From: Isohypsibius dastychi
Lineage: Eukaryota; Tardigrada; Eutardigrada; Parachela; Isohypsibiidae
DNA length: 29,232 nt
Direction: 5' to 3'
Assembly (NCBI GenBank): GCA_034696485.1
Contig: JAQIWT010000193.1
Coordinates: 1 to 29,232 of the forward strand
In this document: piece by piece, positions 10,279 through 20,550 of the stretch
How the letters are laid out: every line of letters begins with the position of its first letter
Numbering within the stretch: position 1 is the first letter of the stretch
The notes under the pieces: model-generated
The model's input: only the letters and a program-made list of their open reading frames with translations
What the model was told of the DNA's origin: nothing
Database searches by the model: none
Made by a program: the position numbers and the translations under genes

Positions 10279-12536
10279 TTTAGTTTTTTTGAGAAGAATT
10301 CATTTGCGTAGTGCGTGAATTATCTGCTCGCCTCAGATGGCAAGTTCATGCATTACGGGCATTACAGACAAGATTTACCAATTTGTCAGTAGCGGTGAAA
10401 CGTATGGTTAGAGAAATGCTCGTACGTCTTATTTTTGCTGGGTTTGCTTATCGCTCCTGTCAGCCTCAGAAAAGTTCTGAGTTCATGGTGACAGGAGTAT
10501 CGCAGGATAACAATATGGAACTGCAGCAGGCTGGCAAAAACAAAACATGGTTCTTTTTCCTGCACGATCAAACCGGAGCTTGGTTTGGCCGATCATACAT
10601 TTATGGTGTTGAAGCAATGACAAAATCGTGAAGAGTACGCCAAATAGAACTTGTATCATTACCTAAAAAAGAAACCTTGAAAGACGATCTGGAGGGGAGG
10701 GTGGCAGCTTGAAACGAAAAAAGTGGATTTATATCACCAACAATTCACATGTCAGAGCTTATGTGGACATAAACAAAACTCACGTTACATGCAGAAGCAA
10801 CAATTATCTCGCGCGTTCCTGTTTTAAAATTCGATTGATGAAAATATAGCTAATTGTGTTATCAAACGTGTTTCGGTCACAGCGTTATTGAAGAACTGTT
10901 ATGAAGGTAAATGTATCGTATTTGTCGCATTCACTGTTTTTTTTCGCATTAACTGTTTTCACTGTTCACTGTCGGCAGGAGTGCTCAAATTAGCAGATCC
11001 AAGTGAAGACACGATTTTTGGGATGATTGTCCTTTGCGGAAAAATTTCAAGGTCTGATTAGAACGATATAAATAGTGTTTAGCTCCCAAAATTACCACGA
11101 CTCGTGGGTGACAAAAGTATTGCATAAGTAGTAGAGACACGCAGTGGAACGAGAATGTGCGCATGCTTTGGCTTATTCAGTAACAGATACGAATCCGTGA
11201 ACCAACCTGGATCATGGAAAATCACGAATGAGTGGCGGAATTTTGAACATGGAATGGTTCAACCAAACGGAGCCAGACCTTCTGGTATCTCAAGTATCAC
11301 TCTCGGCAGTCTTTTTGAATTCTGGTCGCGACTGTTCCAGATATTCCAGTTTTTTTTTGAAACCTCCATTTCAGCCCATTGATCTGAAAGTCAGTTTGCA
11401 AAGGTTCGTCGTGTGCACAGTTGGTCTCATGCGGAAAATGATGGAAAAACCATCAATAAAAACACTGAAGTGTTTGACGAAGAAGACGAGCAAAGATATC
11501 ATGAGAAAACTGCGCCTCAAGATTAGAAGTTATCATATTTCAGGTCAATACTTCGAATTTTCTGAAGCATTTACATTTCCTTCACGTTATATGGATCTTT
11601 CACCGCAATAATGCCGGAATATGGTTCCGGAATATGAGGTTAACATGGAGCTACTTCTTATTTGCGCCTGCACTGAGAATTGATATGATAACGGATTGGA
11701 AAAGACGAAAGAAATCGTTTCCGCTGAAGTAAGCGATTCTTACGGGAAACGGAACGAAAACGCCACGAATCATTCATGGATTACCCGCCATTTGGGTATA
11801 ACACATAATTTTCTCAGAAACAAAGCAACCGGAAGCTTTTGATGAAACGCATTGATCGGTCAAAGCCAGTTTGTTCGAACGTTATCACAGCCGAGTCAAC
11901 AACATCCTTGTTCAAAAGGCAAAAATTGTGAACCGCAGTCGCGCCTTTGAGATTGTGCGAAGATTTTGAAGAACCCGGATAACCCAGTCAGCGTGTCCCA
12001 CGTAAATCAAGTGTACTTTTCATCGTGACAGATCTTTACGTCCATTTAAATAACAAACGGTTGATGAATGCTAAGTGATACACAGTTCCAAAACAATGTT
12101 GGTCAGGATATCCGACAATTTGCAAATTTGCGCTAGCTGCAAATTCAACCATCTGAAAGTATCCTGTGACCCGAGACAAACTCTGACGCAAAAACATATT
12201 TTTCACAAAGTAGCTGCCTTGCTCCAAGAATCGCACAGATGGATAAGCGACTTACGGCATGTGTCAGAAATACGATCACCTGGGTTATGAAAAATCGCTT
12301 CAACTGCGTATTTGAGAACTAAAGTTGAAATGGGGTATATATAGACATGGGTGTGGCAGCATCCATGTCTTTATTACGTTATATTCAAACTGACTGCGAG
12401 TACGATCAGTATCTGTGACCCTAAACAAAAACTGACAAAGCTGGTGACCGTTGATAACGAAGCGATGGCAGTGCAAAAAAAACGAAAACACGCAATTTCA
12501 AAGCCTGATTGCGTGTGTTAAGTCAAGTCGATTGGT
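10279..12536. other. No gene identified; one weak plus-strand ORF at 11228-11611
   Basis: Only short frames occur. The plus frame at 11228-11611 (127 codons) has a Lys/Arg-rich second half (MRKMMEKPSIKTLK, KTSKDIMRKLRLKIR) and no known motif; it overlaps another frame at 11155-11382. A loosely repeated 30-base block resembling TGTGACCC..ACAAAnnCTGAC is seen near 12165-12190 and 12413-12437. Nothing supports a named gene. Confidence 0.4.
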
Positions 12537-13729
12537 TCAGTCGGGAACGCAAGTAAACCATGACGGAGAAAATAGAAACCATCGAATTGGCGGTTCAGTG
12601 GTATCAACATTGCGCGGTTCACGATATTTCTGAAGAAGAAAAGTCGAATGTCCTGGATTAAGCAACAATATCTCTTCTTGAATACCCACGGACTGAGTAG
12701 TAAACGCACGAGGTTGTGGATATGCCTCAAGTTTCTCTCGCACCCAAATGGAGAACGGCAGAGTTGGCAATGATTTGATGCGTGCAAATCTCTGTTCGCC
12801 AGCGGAAAAATTCCACATCTTTGCACGTCCATCGAGTTGGGGGGGGGGGGGGGGGGGCAGGGGGTTGTAAGTGAACTCAGCCATGTTGATCAAGAAAATC
12901 GTAGGCCCGTATTTGGTGTCAATAAATTCACGACGGAACTCTTGAAATTGTTCTTCTAGGATTCAAAGAGCAACGCGATTCTTATTCATTTCGCTAACCT
13001 CATGTATAGCGGAAGAAATAGTCGTCATACTTGCGGTTTAAGAGTTTTTCCTCATCTCTTGCTAATCTAAATCTTTCGCAAATGCCGATGTACCCAGATA
13101 GTTGGTTTCTTCCGAATCACTTAAAAAAATGCAATGAAGTAGCCAGCTGAATTTCAACAAAAGCAATGAACAAATAAACTCACCATAACACCAACCATTT
13201 ATGCTGGACACAACCTTGAACAAAACCAAGAATCTGCAGCATTGATCTGGCCTTATTTAGTTGAATGAATTCCTCATTTACCTCTGCCACGTGGTCATCG
13301 AGTTTATCGTTTGCAGCATATTTTCCGCGGTCTAGACGTGTCATCATGAGCTGAAAACAAAAGCGTTGATCTTTTGACAACTGTCCCTACACCACGGCTG
13401 CGGACCTGAAGGGATTCCACAATGTTTTGAGCGGTCACTAGAAAATATGAAGGAACGTACTTATTTTGCAGGCCATAATAAATAAGCACCCCGTTGAACA
13501 TTTTGCGTTCATGCGCCGGATCGACACGAATGACGTGGTAGGAGACAAATATCATCATCCTCGGGGATGTAAGGTCTTGACGGGAACTTTCGAACAAAGA
13601 CTGAGTACGTGTAAACTTTCGCCACATGTCTTCCATGTTTATAAGAACACGAAACAAACTAAACGAACAAGTGGTACCTTGTAGCGCTCGATCGGTGACA
13701 TAAACCAGCTGCCGTCCACCCGGAAACAT
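12537..13729 (-). pseudogene. Unrecognised long gene, decayed
   Basis: Three consecutive minus-strand segments look like one protein of roughly 350-400 residues. The first (13400-13650) starts MEDMWRKFTRTQSLFESS and includes MIFVSYHVIRVDPAHERKMF and PSYFLVTAQNIVESL. After a frameshift near 13380 the second (13180-13380) reads SKDQRFCFQLMMTRLDRGKY and LDDHVAEVNEEFIQLNKA. A possible donor GTGAGT at 13182-13187 follows. The third (12537-13010) carries MTTISSAIHEVSEMNKNR, ILEEQFQEFRREFIDTKYGP, a run of prolines encoded by a 19-base G tract, then FSAGEQRFARIKSLPTLPF. Several in-frame stops lie between 12950 and 13100. I do not recognise the family. It shares strand with the kinase and polymerase copy 1 and could belong to the same decayed element. 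Confidence 0.42.
12839..12857 (+). repeat. 19-base poly-G tract
   Basis: An uninterrupted run of 19 G, followed after CA by five more. On the minus strand it encodes the proline run of the decayed gene. It is prone to length change and could form a G-quadruplex. Confidence 0.9.
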
Positions 13730-13789
13730 GGGGTGATATGCGAAACGCGCCGAACACTAGGATGGTCCGTGTCGTGACATTCATGTGAA

Positions 13790-14075
13790 TTCATTTGTTT
13801 CGTTTCATTCTTGATTTCGATTTCAATTTTCGATTTCATTCCTATTTTCATATCTATTTCTCCTCTCATTTACAATTCTATTTTCATTCATATTTTTTTC
13901 CCATTTTCAATTCCATTTTTATTTTTATTTCTATTTTTCATTTCTATTTTTAATTCTTCCATTCCTACTTTATTCCTGGAGGTGGACTGAAACTCGGACT
14001 GGAATATGGATTCAAATTTAAATTTGATTTTCCTTTCAATTACATTTTGAGGTTTGTATATGGTTTTCATTCTCA
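13790..14075. repeat. Pyrimidine/AT-rich low-complexity tract
   Basis: The plus strand is dominated by TTTC, TTTAT and ATTTC words with few purines except A, in a loose 6-12 base rhythm (ATTTCTATTTTTC-like). The minus-strand frames over it are Lys/Glu/Ile/Asn-rich artefacts of this composition. No gene is supported. Confidence 0.7.
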
Positions 14076-14439
14076 ATTTTGGTTTGACTTTTACGTCGGT
14101 TCCTTGAATTTTAATTTCGATAAGTTATTTTTGATAATATGTTTTTTAAAACTGACATGGTCTGGCTTTTTCATTTAAGGATTAGGTAAATAAAAAATCT
14201 GGGTATTATTTCAGTTTAACATACATTATGAGATTATTGATTTCATCTTAATTATGAACAGTCCTCTACCGGATGTGATGTTGGAGAATGGTGCGACCTC
14301 AAGGGGTCTCGTTTTCAACCAACTCTCTTGGTTCCAGTTGTTCTGGTGAGGTTGGTAAAACAAATAATTACAGGGAATATTGGAAATTCCAATTTGGAAT
14401 GCCATGGAATTTAATATTGACCTATTTTGTTTTTTTCAG

Positions 14440-14787
14440 CAGCCATTAGTCAAGCCGATGAAAGCCAAAGGCGGAAGAAGTGAAGTCATGGAAAGCCCAG
14501 CAGCCTGTGCTCATGCCATCGAGACCAGCGAGATGGGATCAGTGGGCTGCCACCAGCCAGTGCTTGCGGTCATTGAGGTCAGCAACGGTGAAATGGAAGA
14601 ACAGCAACCAGCCAGTGCCCAAGCCCAGAATTGCCAGTTCAACAACGGCGGTATCTGGTGCGATTTCATTGATCTTCTGATTTCAATTTGTAATGTAATT
14701 TTGGGGTTGACTTTGATAATCGTCAATATTTTCAAATTTTTCATGGAGTTGTGCAAATCCAAAATCTCAACTGAAATAATTTGTTGA
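14440..14787 (+). CDS. Exon-like ORF with one membrane segment (hypothetical)
   Basis: A strong 3' splice site (TTTTGTTTTTTTCAG, ending 14439) opens a frame of about 115 codons to a TGA at 14785-14787. The first two thirds are polar with many Gln, Glu and Ser (AHAIETSEMGSVGCHQPV, MEEQQPASAQAQ). A cysteine-bearing block NCQFNNGGIWCDF leads into a hydrophobic stretch LLISICNVILGLTLIIVNIF, a good single membrane anchor, and ends in a short Lys/Cys tail. The block AQAQnCnFNNGnIWCDF recurs on the opposite strand at 14941-15015, see the inverted repeat. The family is unknown. Confidence 0.35.
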   Translation, partial: QPLVKPMKAKGGRSEVMESPAACAHAIETSEMGSVGCHQPVLAVIEVSNGEMEEQQPASAQAQNCQFNNGGIWCDFIDLLISICNVILGLTLIIVNIFKFFMELCKSKISTEIIC

Positions 14788-15015
14788 GCGCAAAAATCCG
14801 TCGTTTCAATCGCATATCGCTCAAATGTTGCATCCAAGAACCGATTGAAGCTACATCAATGATTACCTCGTTCTCGAATGATTTCGATATTGAAAAATAA
14901 CTTTTATTTGCAAACAATCGTTCCACAAATTATTTTCACTGAAAATCAAAATCAGAAGAAAAATGAAATCGCACCAGATATCGCCGTTGTTGAACTCACA
15001 AGTTTGGGCTTGAGC
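14617..15015. repeat. Inverted duplication, about 75-bp arms
   Basis: Bases 14617-14691 and the reverse complement of 14941-15015 are nearly the same (for example GTTCAACAACGGCGNTATCTGGTGCGATTTCATT is shared apart from one base). Weaker similarity continues inward (ACTGAAATAATTTGTTGAG at about 14770 against the reverse complement of 14918-14940), with an extra stretch of about 85 bases in the left arm. Both arms can encode AQAQ-C-FNNG-IWCDFI on opposite strands. Confidence 0.75.
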
Positions 15016-15062
15016 GCTTAGTTCTATTCTCGTTCGTTTTCGGTAATTGTGGCAACGGAGAA

Positions 15063-15326
15063 ATGTATGAAGACCAAGCATCCAACACTCAAACTCAACC
15101 CATTGGGTCTGAGAATGGAGATATGGATTGTAATGAATCTGGAACCACTGTTGCTGCAAACAGTGATACTGATTGCATCGAAACCGGAAGAAGTGGATCG
15201 GAGGGAGGTGACACTGCTCGGACATCTAGCGAGCCCGACCCGGATGCTTCAGGCTACATTTTGAATGAAGATAATCGTGAATACCCATCGAGTACATCAC
15301 GGACGAAAGAGAAAAGAATGAAATAA
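15063..15326 (+). CDS. Small polar ORF (hypothetical)
   Basis: An 87-codon frame with an ATG at 15063, rich in Ser, Asp, Glu, Asn and Thr (QPIGSENGDMDCNESG, TGRSGSEGGDTARTSSEP) and a basic end (RTKEKRMK). The composition is of a disordered segment. It sits directly after the inverted duplication and before the frames at 15412-15997, which are not in phase with it. It may be an exon of the same gene as its neighbours or a chance frame. Confidence 0.28.
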   Translation: MYEDQASNTQTQPIGSENGDMDCNESGTTVAANSDTDCIETGRSGSEGGDTARTSSEPDPDASGYILNEDNREYPSSTSRTKEKRMK

Positions 15327-15411
15327 AAAAAATCTGAGTCAAGCTGCACGGATATCTTGGGTAATTCTCGGTTAAATATCAGGAAGTTTCACACCTTATC
15401 GTTTTTTAAAG

Positions 15412-15997
15412 GATGACTTGGGTTCCTGTTACTGACCTGGAACCCGGCCAGAAGGAAGTTCTTGCTCAATCGCATGATTTCCGCAATGTCAACAGAACTA
15501 TACGAGAAGAACCGTTCACCAGGAAAGTAATCCGAATCAGAGGGCGGGTTCTTCCATCACACCGAACTGATCCTGACCTCGCAGATTATGTCGTGACTTG
15601 GTAATTCGAGACAGTCTGCATCCAACATGTGATTAAATAAAATGTCTTTGTTTTTTAGAATTCGGCAAAACGTGGAAATCTTACAACCCATACTACGGCG
15701 GTCGGCTTGCAGATGGTTCCTGATTGGCGAAAACCTCATCTGGCCCATTTAACGTTCAACCCAAACGCTTTTGATTTGAAAATAGCTTACGTCAGAAATA
15801 GTGACGTTCCGGAAAATGCTGTGGATGTCATCTTGACCCATCACAACATCAAACTTCCAGCTTTGGCGGGTGAAAACAATACCCATGACTATCGAGATGG
15901 CACTCAGCAATGCGGACAAATAAAATACCGTCGACCGCTGACGTTGCAACGTTCGACGATTAAATGCGATGATCCAAAAGTACAACAGAAAAAATGA
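15412..15997 (+). pseudogene. Unrecognised two-exon coding segment, phase broken
   Basis: Two coding-like pieces flank a typical micro-intron. The first (15412-15600) reads MTWVPVTDLEPGQKEVLAQS and ends VLPSHRTDPDLADYVVT; the second (15659-15997) reads NSAKRGNLTTHTTAVGLQ, then PHLAHLTFNPNAFDLKIAY and VDVILTHHNIKLPALAGE, to a TGA at 15995-15997. The interval 15601-15658 starts GTAATTC and ends TTTTTTAG, as a 58-base intron would. A similar interval precedes the first piece (15361-15411, GTAATTC to AAAG). Joining at these sites makes a stop codon, and the second piece is open only in another phase, so a one-base indel or wrong splice choice is likely. No family is recognised. The protein would be soluble and strand-rich by the look of its alternating hydrophobics. 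Confidence 0.35.
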
Positions 15998-15999
15998 AG

Positions 16000-16505
16000 C
16001 CTTGGAGTAAAGCGACGCGTTTTTGAATACTAAAGTTGAAGATTAGGGGCTGAAAATCTCCATCATCTCTTCGCCCATTGTTCTTGACCGAATCAAGTTC
16101 TTCACTTTTGATTAAAGAAAAGATAGAAACCTGACTGGACGTGACCATGGGTCGCTCGCAGTTTTCACAATACATAGAATCTTTTACAAATACAGTGTAG
16201 AGAAAAGGACTTTTACAAGTTTTTGGTTAGGCAAGATTCGAAAAGGACTAAGGGATTTGGTTGGAGGTGGAACCTGGCACGACAAAGCGTCCCCGAGAAG
16301 CAAATGGGCCAATTCCGAGGGATAGCGATCCGCTCCCGGGTCGCAGGTTCTAGCAGCGCCCTTCTAGTATACAGAAACTGGTTCTTGGATGTCCAACTCA
16401 AATCGTGCTCGACAATACATTTTGCGGAGTAACTGTATCTCCAAGTTTTTAAAGTAATTTTCCTAAAATGTCTGCTTGAAACATCTGCATTCCAACGCTT
16501 GACAG
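16000..16505. other. Undefined stretch left of polymerase copy 2
   Basis: No polymerase domain continues here. A minus-strand frame at 15960-16175 begins MYCENCERPM, a possible Cys pair, but has no further metal-binding partners. A minus frame at 16213-16401 is Arg/Leu-rich and unconvincing. Confidence 0.35.
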
Positions 16506-17535
16506 CTAAGGTGTCGGTGGTTCCTGCATAAGGGAGGTGATAAAAACACCAAAACGCACATTGAAGCCTTCACAAGCGCTCAAAAACTGACTCAAAGGCG
16601 AGCTCGACATCATGGAGATGAAACAAGCCCTGTCTGGAAGTTCATTTCCAGAGTCTTCTGTTGTGAAAATCAGCATGTCCCGCAGCGATTCACATGTGAG
16701 AGCTTCTTGAGAATTCCGGTTGATGGTTGACCCCTGCACTTTAGTAACTTGTTTGCAAGTTTCTGGATGCAGCTGTAGCTTTCCGGTCCGGTCGAACAAA
16801 AATGTGTTATAAATCGGCAAGATCATGAAGAGTGAACTCTTTCACTGGTAGTCCAGCGTCATCAACCTGCTCCATCGCAGTCTGACTTTGAAGAGCTTTA
16901 GTTTGATACAGTGAGCGGCATTTTTGCATATTTTCGTCGGCTTGAGCTTTTCCAATAGATAAGGCTCTTGCAAAACAGATTTTAGCTTTGTTGTTCACCT
17001 GCTTGATGCAGCGCTCGCACGTTTGCGTCGAAGCATCTTGGTTATGTCATTGTTATTGGATCCCACCGGAATCTATGTGTGTTGAACGGCAATAGTGAAT
17101 GAATTGTCCAAACCGAAATTCTTCATTTGAATTAAGTGCCCCTCCGATTTCTCACATCCATCGGTCTACACTGAGCTGATCGCGACGTACTGACGGTGTC
17201 CATATCGAAGCTTTAAGGTTGACATTGTTAATCCTCAGTGGAGCAACCCCTCGAACGCTTAGGTAAAAAGGCAAATTTTCGAGATGTTCGACTGTTAGTT
17301 CAAACGTTGTGAAAGTGATCTTAAACTTGGTACAACTGAAGGTGTCAGTCTCGCAAATGGTGCGAATGTTTGCAATATGCCTTGGTAGTGCATTACCAAA
17401 CTGTCTGTTTCCAAACTCATCTAGCTCGGCTTTTGCGACTTCATCGCCTTCAAAATAGAACTCACCCCAAATTCCAGGAAGCCACTCATCTTCTTTGAGG
17501 TAATTGATGTAAACGTTTTCATTCTCAATTCAACA
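16506..17535 (-). pseudogene. Polinton-type DNA polymerase B, N-terminal part (copy 2)
   Basis: Read leftward. The first piece (17535-17152) is open for about 127 codons with no ATG before the end, includes DEWLPGIWGEFYFEGDEVAK and LENLPFYLSVRG, and closes with RRDQLSVDRWM. Just after a stop comes LNSNEEFRFGQF, the usual next step in the N-terminal extension of Polinton polymerases. Then NNKAKICFARALSIGKAQAD and ALQSQTAMEQVDDAGLP (16807-16998) match the conserved CxARAI..A block and the L...A..L...AGVP helix of the same extension. A shift leads to LPIYNTFLFDRTGKL and the 16506-16826 piece. Exonuclease and polymerase motifs are not found further left. The same helix in copy 1 reads quite differently, so the copies are from different lineages. 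Confidence 0.72.
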
Positions 17536-17767
17536 GGCTAAATAACTCAAAAGATGCGAGAGGTCATGAAACAGAAAGTCACGCAAAACTGAAAATGCGC
17601 CAAAATGCAACAAGGGCGAACATTCCGTTTCCGTGTTTTATAGCTTCAAATAGAATCGGATGGCCTGTCCGTGTTTTTCCGAACCCCCAATCGGATGTAG
17701 AGTTCACCTCTATCAATCAAAGTCAACGATTCATCGATAAAGGGTGGCGTTAATTGATCTTCATCTG

Positions 17768-18050
17768 GGTGATTGTGAGGTTGTCCAACAGGGTCAACGC
17801 TCACATACAAGGACACGAGCATTAAGCTCGGCCTTGCTAGCTGTCATCCTATTTTTAATCAAGACCCACATGAGTTTTCTGCTTCGCCGCCATATAAAAT
17901 GGGGCGAGCAACTCAACATCATTGTGGAATAGACCTACGAGCCTACCATTGTGTTGAACTGGACTGCTATTATTCAAGTTATCAGGAGACCGGTACCGTG
18001 TCTTATAAGAAAGGTGTTCCTGGGTCATTCGCGGACTCATATTTGTTGCT
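17768..18050 (+). repeat. LTR-like dispersed repeat, copy A
   Basis: This segment aligns with 20269-20550 over nearly its whole length at roughly 80 percent identity by eye. It has a TATA-like box (CATATAAAATGGGGCGAGC at about 17890-17908) and a degenerate poly-A signal (GAATAGACC where copy B has AATAAACC). A shared end, TTATCAGGAG..CTTATAAGAAAGGTGTTCCTGGG, could be leader sequence with a primer-binding site. Best read as a fragment of an LTR plus leader. Minus-strand frames over both copies (MSPRMTQEHLS...) follow from the DNA similarity. Confidence 0.5.
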
Positions 18051-18768
18051 CGAAACAATTCTTTGAATACCATCCTTATTTGTTTGTTTTTAGTACAAAC
18101 CGCTTAAAAAAGGGAGGGGAATCCTCGATGTGGACGCTGCGCGCATAAAAAAAACAAGGAGTCAGCTGCTTGGATGCAAAAAGGAGAAAGAGCTGCGAAA
18201 TTACCTATACTCGACCAAGGAAAAGTATGCCCAAAATCGTAGACAACAAAAAGTCCTTTTTAGAACGTTGATTATCTCGCTCTTTTCTTCAAACTTACGT
18301 TTTCGGTTTTGCTCTCACACATTTGATTTCAGGATGATTGGAAAAGTACTCTCTAGCTACACCTGGATTCGGCAAAGGTCTGCTGTTCTTTTTTTTAAGG
18401 CGACAGTGGCCTCATCTCTCAAAAGTCAAGATTTCATGCAGAATCAACACAAACATGAGGATGGCTCGGATTTGAATTCTGGCCGTTGTTTTGGAATCGT
18501 ATTATTCAAGGTTCTCGGAACTTTTTGAAAGTCACGCGACTTTCGATCATGTGTTCGGTAATTTTCACGGAATTTTGTTATACTCCATTCCCAGTCCAGA
18601 AAAAAGACTGGAGGACGCCTGAGCAAACGAAATGTTTTTTTGAGCAATCCAGCTCAGTAAATTTGACAAAAATCCGGTAATCTTTCAGGAAACAATTCGA
18701 AGGATAGGACAGCACAGTCAGTGAAGCTGGAGTAACCTATAGAAGATCGATACCAAAATGAAGTAAGT
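18051..18768. other. No supported gene; weak plus ORF at 18130-18528
   Basis: A 132-codon plus frame at 18130-18528 starts MDAARIKKTRSQLLGCKKEK and has a Lys/Arg-rich beginning but no motif. A minus frame overlaps its 3' half. Neither is convincing. Confidence 0.3.
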
Positions 18769-18904
18769 AATATAATGAAGTATCCAATAATGATAAAATA
18801 AATAAATAAATGAAATAATAATGAACTAAATAAACAAATAAATGATAATGGAGCAAATAATATAATGAAATATCTAATAATGATAAAATCATCATTAGAT
18901 AAAA
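18769..18904. repeat. AT-rich repeat with duplicated 31-mer and hairpin
   Basis: AATATAATGAA-TATC-AATAATGATAAAAT occurs at 18769-18799 and 18859-18889 with two mismatches. Between them is an AAATAAATAAATGA-type simple repeat. The second copy runs into an inverted repeat (TATCTAATAATGAT then ATCATCATTAGATA, 18871-18901). Confidence 0.75.
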
Positions 18905-20268
18905 GAAATTCTTGCTTATTCCGACATTAGCGTCAGCCGCTTTCCGTCAGCACCAGTTCAATTTATTACACCTGCGGTAATCATTTTCGTCTCCACTTTG
19001 ATATAACGAACGAGTCACCCAAGACAAAACGTGAAAAGAAACCCAGATCTTTTGGCGATTCAGAGAAGATTATTACTTCTCTTAAACCGAAACTTGATCC
19101 GCCGACAGGCGCTACCGAGTTTTCAACCAGCTCTGAATAGAGCTCAACCATTAGGCCCAAACCCCGAGGTTTGACCAAATAAAGGAAATCCTTTTGGTCG
19201 CAACATCCGACTGTCTATTTTTTAATTCTGTTTTCCTTCCTGAATCAGAACAGAACAGTCATCCGACAGTTTTAATTCCGAAGTCATATGAATTACTCAA
19301 ATAAGAACCAGATCATGCTTTTAATTTCACCTTTCGCCAAAAGATTACTTTAGAAGGCTTCCATTTTTTCTTTTGCGTGAGATCCCATTAGGAAATTCCA
19401 GCTCAAGGCCACTTCTGTTTTTATTTTTCCAATATTCAATAAATTTTGGAAACAGAATTTTTATTTTTATTTTTCTTTCAATGTTTTATGCTGGGCTTGA
19501 ATTTCAAGATGGGTTCAATTAATTTTCCTTTCATTTCTAGACGGATACTCTTTATCAACTCCTTAGCTTAGCTGATATCTTGAGAAAGTGGGGTTGGAGA
19601 ATTTATCACCCCGTCCGCACAAACGGTTCACAAGGACTACTTGAAACAATCACAATCATAAACTGTTCTTGATATTGGGAAACTGACTTTGGAAATTTGC
19701 ATGAGAAATATTCGCAAACTTGTTGGCCCACAGTAGATTCAGTTTTCCAAAACTGGTCAGATTGAAAATTGACAGAAAATTTCTTCATCTCATCTGATGA
19801 GTTTGAATGAAGTCTGAGCCAGAGGTCTTCAACTCTATTCGCTTAATCAACACAGCCATAATATACGAATAATGGCAAAGCTAACCAAGTAATCTGCTGG
19901 CATCCTTTGCTCTACCATCACGCTGCTCCATCATGTCGAGCCATTATTTTTCGCCGGAGACCGCAAGCTTATACGCTGCGGCCTCTACCAAGTCATCCGA
20001 CTTACCCGCGAGTGGGCTCAACATCATCGCATCCCCAGGATTACGGAAAACCGAATCCATGACTGCGTCGACAGAATGTATTCATCTAAATTAAATTTTC
20101 AGTTTCATTTACTCTTGCAATCATTATTCTGCTAAGTGCGTTCTCGCCTTCAGCATTCTTGCTCTTTGTGTGTTTCTAATAACATTGTTTGTATTTTATT
20201 TTGTGATCTCACATCCGATAGGTTATGCGAGGTTGTCGCCGACGAGACCGGCTCTGGTCTTGTTGGTG
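18905..20268. other. No gene identified
   Basis: Frames on both strands are short. A plus frame around 19000-19138 (NESPKTKREKKPRSFGDS, ending TSSE) looks mildly coding but has no Met or family match. The region is AT-rich. Confidence 0.4.
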
Positions 20269-20550
20269 TGTTGCGAGGTTGTCTACCATGTTTAACGCTC
20301 ACATACAAGAACGCGAGCATTAAGCTCAGTCTTGCTAACCGTTATTTTATTTTTGATCAGGACTCTCATGAGTTTTCTGTTTGGCCGCTATATAAAATGG
20401 GGCGAGCAAAACAAGATTTTTTGAGCATCTTTGTCGAATAAACCTACGAGCCGACAGTTGTGTTGAATTGATACCATTCAAGTTATCAGAAGAATGATAC
20501 TGTGTCTTATCAGAAAGGTGTTCCTGGGTCATTCGCGGACTCATATCGTC
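20269..20550 (+). repeat. LTR-like dispersed repeat, copy B
   Basis: Direct-oriented partner of 17768-18050. It begins near TGTTGCGAGGTTGTC, has a clear TATAAAATGGGGCGAGC box (about 20391-20407) followed some 30 bases later by AATAAACC (20437-20444), and then TTATCAGAAGAATG. This promoter-then-polyadenylation order is that of an LTR R region, read rightward. Similarity with copy A stops at GGACTCATAT. No gag or pol frame follows, so it is a remnant. Confidence 0.52.

Noticed and set aside
10056-10283. Plus-strand Lys/Ser/Thr-rich ORF
   Set aside because: It is antisense to the hydrophobic minus-strand frame and lacks any motif.
16320-16370. tRNA-like box GGTTCTAGC in a GC-rich stretch
   Set aside because: The B-box match is imperfect, no A box lies at the right distance, and no acceptor stem pairs.
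17855-18073. Minus ORFs MSPRMTQEHLS.. in both LTR-like copies as a conserved gene
   Set aside because: The first codons are identical at DNA level with no silent-site excess, and TATA and poly-A signals point the other way.
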